A model generated the notes under the pieces. The model searched no databases. It saw only the letters and a list, made by a program, of their open reading frames with translations, and was not told the origin of the DNA. 64,000 nucleotides of DNA from Opitutales bacterium (GTDB lineage: Bacteria; Verrucomicrobiota; Verrucomicrobiia; Opitutales; Oceanipulchritudinaceae): contig SLNJ01000056.1 of the NCBI GenBank assembly GCA_007133065.1, positions 43,657 to 107,656 on the forward strand. The letters are read 5' to 3'. The position numbers were made by a program, and so were the translations under genes. Shown here in pieces: positions 17,837 to 25,733 of this stretch (within the stretch, counting starts at the first letter, position 1; each line of letters opens with the position of its first letter).

Positions 17837-18789
17837 TGATGCCAAAGAAAGCAAAATCGACAAACAAGGCCCGCAGGTCCTGGAAGGATATTCCGCAGCA
17901 CGGTGTACGGCACGCCTCGACCGTTGCTTCGAAACGGCGGCGGCTCGCCATGGCCACCCGCACGCTTGGAGTCGTGTGCGCGCTGGGAGCGTTGGCCGCC
18001 GGCTTGATGTTTGTAGCCTACCTGGTCCGTGACAACCAGCAGCGCCTCAGCTTCGCCGCGCCCACCAAACCGGCCGTTGAAGTGGTGTTTGAATCCGATG
18101 GCGTGCTATCCCGAGGGTGGTTCGCGGAGCACTTCCGGGATCCGGGGAAACCCCTCAGGGAGATCGATCTCCGATCGCTGAAAGAAGGGATTGAACGCCA
18201 CGGCCAGATTCACAGCGCCCGGGTTTCCGTTCGCCTGCCCGATCAGCTCATCGTGCGGGTTCAGGAGAGGGAGCCGATTCTCCGGGCCCGCCTGCAGCCC
18301 TCGGATGCCGACCCGATCGATCTTCTGATCGCTTCCGACGGCACCGTATACGCCGGCAGCGATTATCCTGCGCAGGCTTTGGCGCGCCTGCCGTACATCG
18401 CCGGGATTCGGGTCTCGCGGGAGGGCGACGGATTCCAGTCGCTCCAGGGGATGGAGACCTTGGCAGAGTTGCTGCGTCTCGCCCGAGTCGAGGCCCCGGA
18501 GCTATACCGGGGATGGCGCGTGGTCTCGTGCGAGCAATACGACGGCGATCCATACGCGTTGAACGCCGTGCTTAGAGTCCGCGGCCGGCACGTCCGTGAA
18601 GCGGTCTTTCTGCCGCATGATTTCGGACCGCAACTGGAGCGATTGAAACAGGTTGTCGAACACGCGCGCCGGGAAGGCGTTGGGCCTCCTTTGCACCGGG
18701 TGGATTTGACGCTCGATTCTCGGGCCGTGGTTCAGGTGACCGCGCCGGAATCGGTGTCGACTAACGTACGGGGAAACCGTTCATTCTAA
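17836..18789 (+). CDS. ftsQ: Cell-division protein FtsQ (POTRA domain)
   Basis: The 317-residue product has a basic cytoplasmic N-terminus, one membrane segment (about residues 44-66, GVVCALGALAAGLMFVAYLV) and a periplasmic part. The latter opens with a POTRA-like module (VVFESDGVLSRGWFAEHF... LRSLKEGIERHGQIHSARVSVRLPDQL) and a FtsQ/DivIB beta domain. FtsQ scaffolds FtsB and FtsL at the septum. It begins on the last base of the ddl stop, with two adjacent ATG codons, and precedes ftsA by six bases, the classic ddl-ftsQ-ftsA-ftsZ order. Sequence conservation is low, so position carries much of the call. Confidence 0.88.
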   Translation: MMPKKAKSTNKARRSWKDIPQHGVRHASTVASKRRRLAMATRTLGVVCALGALAAGLMFVAYLVRDNQQRLSFAAPTKPAVEVVFESDGVLSRGWFAEHFRDPGKPLREIDLRSLKEGIERHGQIHSARVSVRLPDQLIVRVQEREPILRARLQPSDADPIDLLIASDGTVYAGSDYPAQALARLPYIAGIRVSREGDGFQSLQGMETLAELLRLARVEAPELYRGWRVVSCEQYDGDPYALNAVLRVRGRHVREAVFLPHDFGPQLERLKQVVEHARREGVGPPLHRVDLTLDSRAVVQVTAPESVSTNVRGNRSF

Positions 18790-18795
18790 TATGAC

Positions 18796-20016
18796 ATGAG
18801 CCAGAAAAGGATTATTGGAGCTGTTGAAATAGGAACCTCGAAAGTGATTGTTCTCGTCGGGGAACTCGACGGTCGCCGCCATCTGAACATTATTGGAAAA
18901 GGACAATCGACCAGCCATGGGGTCAGAAAGGGGGAGATTGTCGACCTTAAGGCGGCGGCCGGATGTACGCATGCCGCCCTGATCGCCGCGGAGAAGAATG
19001 CGGGAGCGAACATCGAAGGCGTCTACCTGGCCGCCTCGGGCTCGCATCTCGCCGGGTTCGCGAATCGCGGGGTCACGAACGTCAGCGCCTCCGATGGCAG
19101 CATTCGAAACGCCGACGTGGCGCGAGCCTCCGCCGACGCCAAGAGCAAGGCGCTCCCCGCGGATCGGGTGTACGTCCATCATATGCGCACCGGATCCCTT
19201 GTCGATGGGCGGCGTGTGGACAACCCGCTCGCCATGGTGGGAGAGCGGCTCGAGATGACCTACTGGCATGTTCACGCGGACGAGCGGAAGATCCAGAATA
19301 TGATCCGGGTGGTCAACGGGTTCGGACTCGACGTGGAGGATGTGATTGTTTCGAGCATCGCCTCCGGAAGCATCATTGCCTCCCAGGAGGAGAAGGCGGC
19401 CGGGGTTCTCGTTGTCGATATTGGCAGCGGGGCGAGCGATTACGTGCTCTACCGGAACGGATGCATTCAGCGTTCCGGCGTCATCGCGGTTGGCGGCGAC
19501 CATTTCACCAACGACCTGAGTATCGGATTGCGCATCAACGCTTCCAATGCGGAAAACATCAAGCATCGTTGCGGCAAGGCGATTGTCGACAAGCGCGACA
19601 AACAGGAACAGGTGCTGATGTACGGGGATCTGCGCATCGGCGACCGCCCCATCCCGCGCAATGCGATCTACCGAATTCTCCACGCGCGCGCGGAAGAGTT
19701 GTTTATGATCCTCAAGAACAAACTCGGCAGCGCTCTCAACGCTCAAAATCTCCCCGGCGGAGTCATCCTGACCGGCGGAGGCTCCGCGCTGCACTCGCTT
19801 GGCGAGGCTGCGCGACCCGTGCTCGGGGTGGAGGTCAGGCTCGGCGAATCCCCGTCATGGGTCCGCGATATCGCATTGCGGCGCCCCGAGTACGCGACCG
19901 TGTTCGGACTCCTCTACTACGGGTTGAGTGCTCAGCAGAGCGACGATGATGATGCGCAGGATGTAGCGGGCGGAGGACTTTTTCAACGCGTGGCGAAAAT
20001 CTTCAATGTGGGTTGA
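18796..20016 (+). CDS. ftsA: Cell-division protein FtsA
   Basis: FtsA is an actin-like ATPase that tethers FtsZ to the membrane. The 406-residue protein carries the phosphate-1 motif in the form VEIGTSKV, with glutamate E11 where most FtsA proteins have aspartate. Phosphate-2 reads VVDIGSGASDY, and the adenosine region is ILTGGGSALHSL. The segment GDHFTNDLSIGLRI matches the usual GG..(I/L)T.DIA..L region. The last 13 residues (GLFQRVAKIFNVG) form a probable amphipathic membrane-targeting helix, the FtsA hallmark. It lies six bases after ftsQ and three before ftsZ. Confidence 0.95.
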   Translation: MSQKRIIGAVEIGTSKVIVLVGELDGRRHLNIIGKGQSTSHGVRKGEIVDLKAAAGCTHAALIAAEKNAGANIEGVYLAASGSHLAGFANRGVTNVSASDGSIRNADVARASADAKSKALPADRVYVHHMRTGSLVDGRRVDNPLAMVGERLEMTYWHVHADERKIQNMIRVVNGFGLDVEDVIVSSIASGSIIASQEEKAAGVLVVDIGSGASDYVLYRNGCIQRSGVIAVGGDHFTNDLSIGLRINASNAENIKHRCGKAIVDKRDKQEQVLMYGDLRIGDRPIPRNAIYRILHARAEELFMILKNKLGSALNAQNLPGGVILTGGGSALHSLGEAARPVLGVEVRLGESPSWVRDIALRRPEYATVFGLLYYGLSAQQSDDDDAQDVAGGGLFQRVAKIFNVG

Positions 20017-20019
20017 ACT

Positions 20020-21360
20020 ATGAGCGAGAACGACCATCTGGAATCCCCCAATCGTCCGATCCGCGGTGCCGTCGAGGACGCCGTGCTCAACATCAAGATC
20101 ATCGGCGTCGGCGGCGCAGGAAACAACGCGGTCGATCGGCTGAAGATGGATGATCTTTCACATGTCGGTCTCGCCGTTATCAACACCGATTCCAAGACGT
20201 TGAATGCGTCTCCGATCGCCGAGAAGCTGATGATCGGACGGACGGTCACCCGCGGGCTCAGCACCGGAGGCGAAGCCGACATCGGTCGACAGGCTGCGGA
20301 ATCCGACCGCGAGGCGATTTCCCGGCTGGTGGAAGGGGTGGACCTGGTCTTCATTCTAGCCGGACTGGGAGGCGGGAGCGGAAGCGGCGCCAGCCCGGTG
20401 ATTGCGGACATGGCTTCGGACTCGGGAGCCCTGGTAATTTCGTTTGTGACGCTCCCGTTCACCCGGGAGGGCCAGCGGCGGCACAAACAAGCGGAGGATG
20501 CCCTCGGGTTGCTCCGCCGCTCGTGCCATGCTGTGATTACCCTGCCAAATGATCTGCTGCTCCAGGAAATCGAGGAAAAGTCCACGCTGCTCGACGCGTT
20601 CGCGATCGCCGATGATTGGATCTACCGTGGCGTGCGGGCCATCGTCTCGATGCTCAACGACCACGGTTTGATCAATGTCGATTTTGCCACACTGACCAAG
20701 GCGTTCAGCAGTCGCGGCGGGAAGACGCTGTTCGGCCTCGCCGTCGGGACCGGTCCGGACGTTGTGGGAAGCGCGCTCCGCGAACTCGAGGTTTGTCCGC
20801 TCCTGCACCTCCCGGAAAACAAGTACGTCCGCAAGGCCGACAGCCTGATCGTGAACATCACTGGCGGTCCCGATCTGAGTATGGCGATGGTGAACGAAGT
20901 CCTCGATGCGGTCACCGAGAAGTTCTCCAGCCGGGAGAACACGGTGATCGGCGCCGTCATCGACGGGAGTCTCCACAATCGACTGCACCTGTGCGTGATC
21001 GGGGCTACCGATGTTGATGGGAAACGGTACCGGAGCGCTCGCTACCGAGGATATCGCGAGCAGGGACATACCGCACAGCCGGCTTTTGTCGAGAGCCGCT
21101 CGCAGGCAAGCGACCGGCGGCGCGATGAAGCGGGTGTATCGGGTGCCGGGACGGGGGAGTCCCCTGCGCTTCCGGCGGACGACACCGAACCCGTACGCGA
21201 AACGGCGACGGTGGGGGAACCGGTTGCACAAGAGGAGTTCCCGTTCAGTCGCATCGACGATTCGCGCGGATTCTTTGAGGAGACCGAGTCGAACATGTAT
21301 GACGGGGTGGATCTCGACATCCCGACATTCCTCCGGCGCGGGATCCGGATTCACGTATGA
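20020..21360 (+). CDS. ftsZ: Cell-division GTPase FtsZ with altered GTPase motifs
   Basis: FtsZ is the tubulin-like GTPase that forms the division ring. The 446-residue protein has the N-terminal IGVGGAGNNAVDRL loop, a core to about residue 325, a charged linker of about 105 residues, and the FtsA-binding tail DIPTFLRR at 433-440. Two active-site motifs deviate. The tubulin signature GGGTGTG reads G117GGSGSG. The T7 synergy loop NxDxxD reads N219VDFAT224, with threonine at the position of catalytic D212 of E. coli. The codon is ACA, so a single base error cannot explain it. The gene ends the dcw cluster and is followed 10 bases later by queF. Confidence 0.96.
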   Translation: MSENDHLESPNRPIRGAVEDAVLNIKIIGVGGAGNNAVDRLKMDDLSHVGLAVINTDSKTLNASPIAEKLMIGRTVTRGLSTGGEADIGRQAAESDREAISRLVEGVDLVFILAGLGGGSGSGASPVIADMASDSGALVISFVTLPFTREGQRRHKQAEDALGLLRRSCHAVITLPNDLLLQEIEEKSTLLDAFAIADDWIYRGVRAIVSMLNDHGLINVDFATLTKAFSSRGGKTLFGLAVGTGPDVVGSALRELEVCPLLHLPENKYVRKADSLIVNITGGPDLSMAMVNEVLDAVTEKFSSRENTVIGAVIDGSLHNRLHLCVIGATDVDGKRYRSARYRGYREQGHTAQPAFVESRSQASDRRRDEAGVSGAGTGESPALPADDTEPVRETATVGEPVAQEEFPFSRIDDSRGFFEETESNMYDGVDLDIPTFLRRGIRIHV

Positions 21361-21370
21361 GGTATCGCGC

Positions 21371-21745
21371 ATGAAAATTGAGGTATTCGACAATCCCGCA
21401 CCCGTTCGCGATTACATCATCCAGCACATCGCCGATGAGTTTACGTCGGTCTGTCCAAAGACCGGTCATCCCGACTTCGGTACGATGATCCTGAGCTATG
21501 TGCCCGATCGAAGCTGCGTCGAACTCAAGGCGTACAAGCTCTACCTGCAGGAATTTCGAACCCGGGGAATCTTCTACGAGGCGGTGACGAACGAGATCTT
21601 CGATTGCCTGTGGAACCTGCTCGAGCCCCGCTGGATGCGTCTGGAGAGCGTCTGGCGCGGCCGTGGCGGCATTCGTACCACGATCCGGGCCGAGGGCGCG
21701 CAGGACGACTACCGTGGTCCCACGGCCGAACCCGCGAACCGCTGA
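21371..21745 (+). CDS. queF: NADPH-dependent preQ0 reductase QueF
   Basis: QueF reduces 7-cyano-7-deazaguanine to 7-aminomethyl-7-deazaguanine in queuosine synthesis. The start ATG 21371 gives 124 residues, the length of the short, unimodular QueF class. The active-site region VCPKTGHPDFGTM (from about residue 27) carries the thioimide-forming cysteine and the conserved aspartate. The segment CVELKAYKLYLQEFRTRGIFYEA is the substrate-binding stretch with the conserved glutamate. It lies 10 bases after ftsZ and may be cotranscribed with it. The frame is open upstream inside ftsZ, but that part is a shadow. Confidence 0.95.
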   Translation: MKIEVFDNPAPVRDYIIQHIADEFTSVCPKTGHPDFGTMILSYVPDRSCVELKAYKLYLQEFRTRGIFYEAVTNEIFDCLWNLLEPRWMRLESVWRGRGGIRTTIRAEGAQDDYRGPTAEPANR

Positions 21746-22006
21746 CATGCCGGGCTTCGTCCTCGTACCCTCCGGGATGGAATTCGCCCCGACTCGTGCG
21801 TGGCGGGCAGGTCGTGCTCGTCAAGGGACGGCGTCGCATGGTTCAACTGCGCCGAAGTATTGTCGTCAGGAGTCGCCAAGGAAAGAATCGTTCAGATCCG
21901 AAAAATCCGGTCAACCGCGGAGCGTGGATGCGTGGATTCGAGCCGAAATGAAGCGGAACAAAAATAAAAGTGGACCCCTCTCGCCGCCGGGGCCACGATT
22001 CAGAGC

Positions 22007-22432
22007 ATGTCTACCAATTCGTCCAGATCCGCCATGCAAAGAGGGCCCGTCCTGAGCGTGGCCGGGGATCAATTTCAGTTGAGTGGCGAGCCGTTCGATA
22101 TGTGGGGGATTCGAACCGCGAGCGCGACAGCAACGGATGCGCAATGCGAGCACCTGGTGGCGCAACTGGATGAGTACCGGGCTCACGGGGTGAACACGGT
22201 TACGGTCTTCTACACCGGGTGTTCCGGTGCGAGTTACGACCCGTTCTCGCCCGACGGCTGCGAACTCGACGCGGATGCGGCAGCCAATCCGGCGCTCTCT
22301 GTGTTCTTCCACAACAAGCCGTGGTGCCAGTCCGAAGATGAACCGATGCGGTTCGACCTCGGCGGCGTGGGGACGGTGGGGAATCCCGGTATTCGGTGGT
22401 ATTTCGAAGCGGTTCGGGAGGTGCACCCGTGA
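22007..22432 (+). CDS. Internally deleted glycoside-hydrolase-like ORF, probable gene remnant
   Basis: The 141-residue product looks like the two ends of a larger TIM-barrel glycoside hydrolase. Residues about 18-85 (FQLSGEPFDMWGIRTASA, LDEYRAHGVNTVTVFYTG) resemble the N-terminal strand and first helix of a cellulase-like protein. The last 45 residues (SVFFHNKPW, FDLGGVGT, NPGIRWYFEAV) resemble the C-terminal end. The middle, where catalytic glutamates would lie, is absent, so it cannot be an active barrel. This is inferred from remembered family layout. The preceding 21746-22006 segment shows no recognisable gene. The stop overlaps the GTG start of the next gene, so its translation may still matter for coupling. 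Confidence 0.5.
   Translation: MSTNSSRSAMQRGPVLSVAGDQFQLSGEPFDMWGIRTASATATDAQCEHLVAQLDEYRAHGVNTVTVFYTGCSGASYDPFSPDGCELDADAAANPALSVFFHNKPWCQSEDEPMRFDLGGVGTVGNPGIRWYFEAVREVHP
22416..22423 (+). promoter_or_regulatory. Shine-Dalgarno site GGGAGGTG deciding the GTG start at 22429
   Basis: GGGAGGTG lies five bases before GTG 22429 and is one of the strongest ribosome-binding sites in the window. It lies inside the end of the preceding remnant ORF and favours the GTG over the in-frame ATG at 22447, whose upstream spacing is too short. Confidence 0.6.
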
Positions 22433-23079
22433 CGGCTCCGGGGGATATGGAATTACGTTACTTTGAGCTTCCTCCAATCGGGACGAATGCGTACCTCCTG
22501 ATTGCGCCGGAGCGCGGGGAGGCGGCGCTGTTTGATGCGCCGCTCGAAGTGACGACGAGTATTGCGCCGATCCTCGAAAAGAGGGGCTGCCGTCTGACGG
22601 GATTGTACCTGACGCACGGGCACTGGGACCACACCTTGGAGGCCGCGGAGGTCCGCAGGGGGGAGGTGCCGGTATACTGTCATGTCGCGGATCGCGGCCT
22701 GGTTGAGGATCCGAGTCAGATGGCTGACTTCTTGCTGCCGGGGCTTGGAGTGGAGCCGGCGCAGGTCGATGTTGAGCTGCAGGGCGGCGAGGTCCTGGAG
22801 ATCCTCGGCGAAGCGGTGGAGGTTCGCTTCGTTCCGGGACACAGTCCCGGAAGCGTGCTTTTTTACCTGCGCGATCAGGGAGCGGCGATCAGCGGGGACA
22901 CGATTTTCCGCGGCGGGGTCGGCCGGACGGATCTCCCCGGCGGCGGGTTCGAAATTCTCGAGGGCTCGATCCGCCAACGGATCTACACCCTGCCGCAGGA
23001 TACGATCCTCTACCCCGGACACGGTCCATCGACCACCGTGGAGCAGGAACGCCGCAGCAATCCGTTTGTGCATGACTGA
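22429..23079 (+). CDS. Metallo-beta-lactamase-fold hydrolase, glyoxalase II type
   Basis: The 216-residue protein has the zinc-binding signature THGHWDHT (HxHxDH) near residue 65, then the downstream metal ligands in VPGHSPGS, SGDTIFRGGVGRTDL and the final YPGHGPSTT. This order is typical of the glyoxalase-II-like thioesterase branch. The substrate cannot be told from sequence; hydrolysis of a thioester or similar small molecule is likely. The GTG start at 22429 is preferred because of a strong ribosome-binding site; ATG 22447 is the alternative. It overlaps the remnant ORF before it by four bases and ribD after it by eight. Confidence 0.88.
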   Translation: MTAPGDMELRYFELPPIGTNAYLLIAPERGEAALFDAPLEVTTSIAPILEKRGCRLTGLYLTHGHWDHTLEAAEVRRGEVPVYCHVADRGLVEDPSQMADFLLPGLGVEPAQVDVELQGGEVLEILGEAVEVRFVPGHSPGSVLFYLRDQGAAISGDTIFRGGVGRTDLPGGGFEILEGSIRQRIYTLPQDTILYPGHGPSTTVEQERRSNPFVHD

Positions 23080-24205
23080 GGAGACACAACGGCGGTGGGA
23101 TAACGCGATGATGGACCGTGCGCTGGTAAACGCGCGCACCGCATGGGGGGACACCCATCCGAATCCGATGGTCGGGGCTGTGGTGGCGCTCGGCTCGCAG
23201 GTGATCGGTGAGGGATTCCACTCCTGCGCCGGCGAGCCGCACGCGGAACCAGTCGCGCTCGGGTACGCCCGCTCGTATCCGGACGGCCTCGGCATCGCCA
23301 CGCTTTATGTAACGCTCGAACCGTGTTCCACCTACGGGCGCACCCCCCCCTGCACGGAAGTCATCCGGCAATCGGGGATTCGCCGGGTCGTCGTCGGGGC
23401 GATCGACCCGAACCCCGCGCACGCCGGCCGGGGGATCGCGGAGCTCGAGTCGTGGGGAATCAACGTCGTGACCGGCGTCCGGGAGCGTGCGTGCACCGAC
23501 CTGAACCTGGTTTATAACCACTGGATCCGTGAACAAAAACCGTTTGTCGCGGCGAAGATTGCGGTCACACTCGACGGGAAAATCGCCACGCGCGACGGGG
23601 ATTCGAAGTGGATCACCGGGGAGGATGCGCGTGCGGATGTCATGCGGTGGCGCCGTTACTTCCCTGCAGTCGCGGTCGGGTCAGAGACCGTGCTTCGGGA
23701 CAACCCGCGGTTGACCGTGCGGGTCCAGGGTGTCCCACGGCACGCGCCGTACCGAATCGTGTTCGACCGACGGCTGCGATGCGCGAAACGGAGTGGGGAA
23801 CTGCATTTGTTCTCCGACCGATGGCGTGAACGTACCATCGCGGTGACGGAACCGGGACACCCGGAGGCGGCGCTCGCTCCCCTCCGGGAGGCCGGCGTTG
23901 CGGTCTGGGAGATCCCCCGGTCCGGATGGTGGGAAGCGATCGGGGCGCGGTGCGCGAAGGAAGGGATCTGCGGTGTCCTCGTCGAGGGTGGTGGAGGTAT
24001 CCTCAGCGATCTGCTGAACTCGGGCGCGCTCCACTACCTCTTCTCATACCGCGCTCCCAAGTTGCTTGCCGACGCATCAGCCATCGCCGCATTTCAGGGA
24101 CGAACCACCCCCCGAATCGCGGAGTGTATCACACTCACTCACGTGGAGCATGCCGTCTTCGGAGAGGATCAGATGGTGCGCGGGTTCGTCTCACACGGGG
24201 CGTGA
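23072..24205 (+). CDS. ribD: Bifunctional riboflavin deaminase/reductase RibD
   Basis: RibD carries out two early riboflavin steps: deamination of the pyrimidine ring, then reduction of the ribosyl side chain. The 377-residue product has an N-terminal cytidine-deaminase-like zinc domain with HPNPMVGAVV, PHAEPVAL (HAE) and PCSTYGRTPPCT carrying the zinc cysteines. The reductase domain starts near residue 155 with PFVAAKIAVTLDGKIATRDGDSKWITG and ends with VEGGGGILSDLL. It overlaps the preceding hydrolase gene. It is not clustered with other rib genes in this window. Confidence 0.95.
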   Translation: MTEETQRRWDNAMMDRALVNARTAWGDTHPNPMVGAVVALGSQVIGEGFHSCAGEPHAEPVALGYARSYPDGLGIATLYVTLEPCSTYGRTPPCTEVIRQSGIRRVVVGAIDPNPAHAGRGIAELESWGINVVTGVRERACTDLNLVYNHWIREQKPFVAAKIAVTLDGKIATRDGDSKWITGEDARADVMRWRRYFPAVAVGSETVLRDNPRLTVRVQGVPRHAPYRIVFDRRLRCAKRSGELHLFSDRWRERTIAVTEPGHPEAALAPLREAGVAVWEIPRSGWWEAIGARCAKEGICGVLVEGGGGILSDLLNSGALHYLFSYRAPKLLADASAIAAFQGRTTPRIAECITLTHVEHAVFGEDQMVRGFVSHGA

Positions 24206-24299
24206 CTGGAGTTGCGCGCGACGCGCACCTTGACAAACCGCCGATCATCATCCATCATGAATCGTGTAGGCTCGAACCGCGGAACATGCCGACTGGAAG

Positions 24300-24977
24300 A
24301 TGATGATCCCCCTGCATCTGCACATCGTTCACCAGCTGACTCCTGCCGACATCCAGTTTATCCTGGATACACTGGCGGACTCGCATGGAAAACGGCGGGG
24401 TTTGGCGCGGTTGTTGATGGACGCTGAGACGGCGGAATCGATTCTCGACGATCGGGTGCTGTTTCAGACCGTGGTGGATTCTCCGGAGCAACTCAAGATC
24501 TCCACCCAACTCTACTTTTATATCCTCGTACGGCACACCCTGCGCCGGGCCGGAGAGGAAAGCCGGGAGATGGCCGCCTATATCGCGCTGACCCTGGCTG
24601 AGTTCACCTGCCATGGTCTGCTGCCGACCCGCGAGGAATCCGGCCGCACGATCGTTCAATATAGCCATGACCTGGAGGCGCGCCTGCAGGAGGCGACGCC
24701 CTCTCAGCGGTTCTTCCTGCACGCGGCGATCGGCAACCACTATCTCTGCACGACCGGGTTGTTCCCGGGTCATGTGCGCCGGCGGGCCGAGCGTTGGGGG
24801 GCTCCGGACATCGCCTTTTACGAGTCCCTTGGCGGCCACAATTTCCGCAACGCCCGCGACCATCCCTACGCCCGCGAATACGCCCTCGAATCGATCTTTG
24901 ATCAACTCGGATCCGACTTCCCCGAGACTCGGCGGCTGTTGAACGATCTCGCGGAGCGCTTGGTGTTCCTGAGCTAG
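24300..24977 (+). CDS. Conserved-looking hypothetical protein, mostly helical
   Basis: I do not recognise this 225-residue protein. It has no signal peptide or membrane segment and appears largely alpha-helical, with regions such as RHTLRRAGEESREMAAYIALTLAEF and a tail rich in aromatic residues (GGHNFRNARDHPYAREYALESIFDQL). Histidine, arginine and glutamate are frequent, but no known catalytic motif stands out. It starts with two adjacent ATG codons about 95 bases after ribD, preceded by a short GGAAG. Its codon use resembles that of its neighbours, so it is likely a real gene. It converges with rdgB. Confidence 0.7.
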   Translation: MMIPLHLHIVHQLTPADIQFILDTLADSHGKRRGLARLLMDAETAESILDDRVLFQTVVDSPEQLKISTQLYFYILVRHTLRRAGEESREMAAYIALTLAEFTCHGLLPTREESGRTIVQYSHDLEARLQEATPSQRFFLHAAIGNHYLCTTGLFPGHVRRRAERWGAPDIAFYESLGGHNFRNARDHPYAREYALESIFDQLGSDFPETRRLLNDLAERLVFLS

Positions 24978-25029
24978 CCGTGCTTCGCGCGGGGTGCGGT
25001 TCTGTTGCATCCGGCGCGGACACCCCCGC

Positions 25030-25632
25030 TCACACTTGGAGCGAAACCCATCGCGCGAGCCGATCGACAGCCTTCGCGCGGTGGCTGATTCGGTTCTTTT
25101 CGCCGGGAGGGAGCTCGGCGAAACTGCTCTCGAGACCCTCCGGTTGAAACAGCGGATCGTATCCGAACCCACCGGTACCGCGGGGGGATTCGAGGATTCG
25201 GCCATGGCAGATTCCGGTGAAGCGGTGGATCTCGTCTGTGGAGGAACGGAGAAGGAGCACGCAGACGAACCGTGCCGTGCGGTCCGCGTCGGGAATGCCT
25301 TCGAGCTCGTGCAGCAGTTTCAGGTTGTTCGCCGCGTCGGTCGCGCCTGCCCCGGCGTAGCGGGCCGAGCGCACCCCGGGGGCGCCGTCGAGCGCCGGGA
25401 CCTCCAGGCCGCTGTCATCGGCCAGCACCCACGCCCCGCGTGGGATCAGCGGCTGAATCGCGAGCGCCTTGATCGCGGCGTTCTCTTCGAATGTTGCGCC
25501 GTCCTCAGACACCTCCGGCATCCCCTCCAAGGCCTCGGCCGAGTAAAGGTTGACCGTTGTGTCGAGCCGCATGAGCATCTCCGCAATCTCACGAAGCTTA
25601 TGGGGATTTCCGGAGGCCAGGTAGATGTGCAT
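25030..25632 (-). CDS. rdgB: dITP/XTP pyrophosphatase RdgB (HAM1 family)
   Basis: RdgB removes non-canonical purine nucleotides such as dITP and XTP from the nucleotide pool. The 200-residue protein opens with YLASGNPHKLREI, the family's N-terminal triphosphate-binding motif (SxNxxK). It continues with EDGATFEENAAIKA and WVLADDSGLEVPALDGAPGVRSARYAG, then GGFGYDPLF and KNRISHRAKA. All key family motifs are present, and the length is typical. It lies about 100 bases downstream of kamA on the same strand. Confidence 0.95.
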   Translation of the reverse strand: MHIYLASGNPHKLREIAEMLMRLDTTVNLYSAEALEGMPEVSEDGATFEENAAIKALAIQPLIPRGAWVLADDSGLEVPALDGAPGVRSARYAGAGATDAANNLKLLHELEGIPDADRTARFVCVLLLRSSTDEIHRFTGICHGRILESPRGTGGFGYDPLFQPEGLESSFAELPPGEKNRISHRAKAVDRLARWVSLQV

Positions 25633-25733
25633 CGGGGGGAGACACTAACGACCTTGTGCGCAGACGCAAGTCGGGAGGAAAGGGGGAAAACTGAACGGCA
25701 CCGCCTTCTTGCTCACTTGCGCAACGCGCGACC

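Noticed and set aside
20674..20691. Sequencing error as the cause of the FtsZ threonine
   Set aside because: An ACA codon would need more than one change from GAC or GAT, and the flanking frame is perfect, so a single-base error is unlikely.
24978..24992. Short hairpin between the unknown gene and rdgB as a terminator
   Set aside because: A six-base stem with a three-base loop and no T tract is weak; it could be chance in GC-rich DNA.
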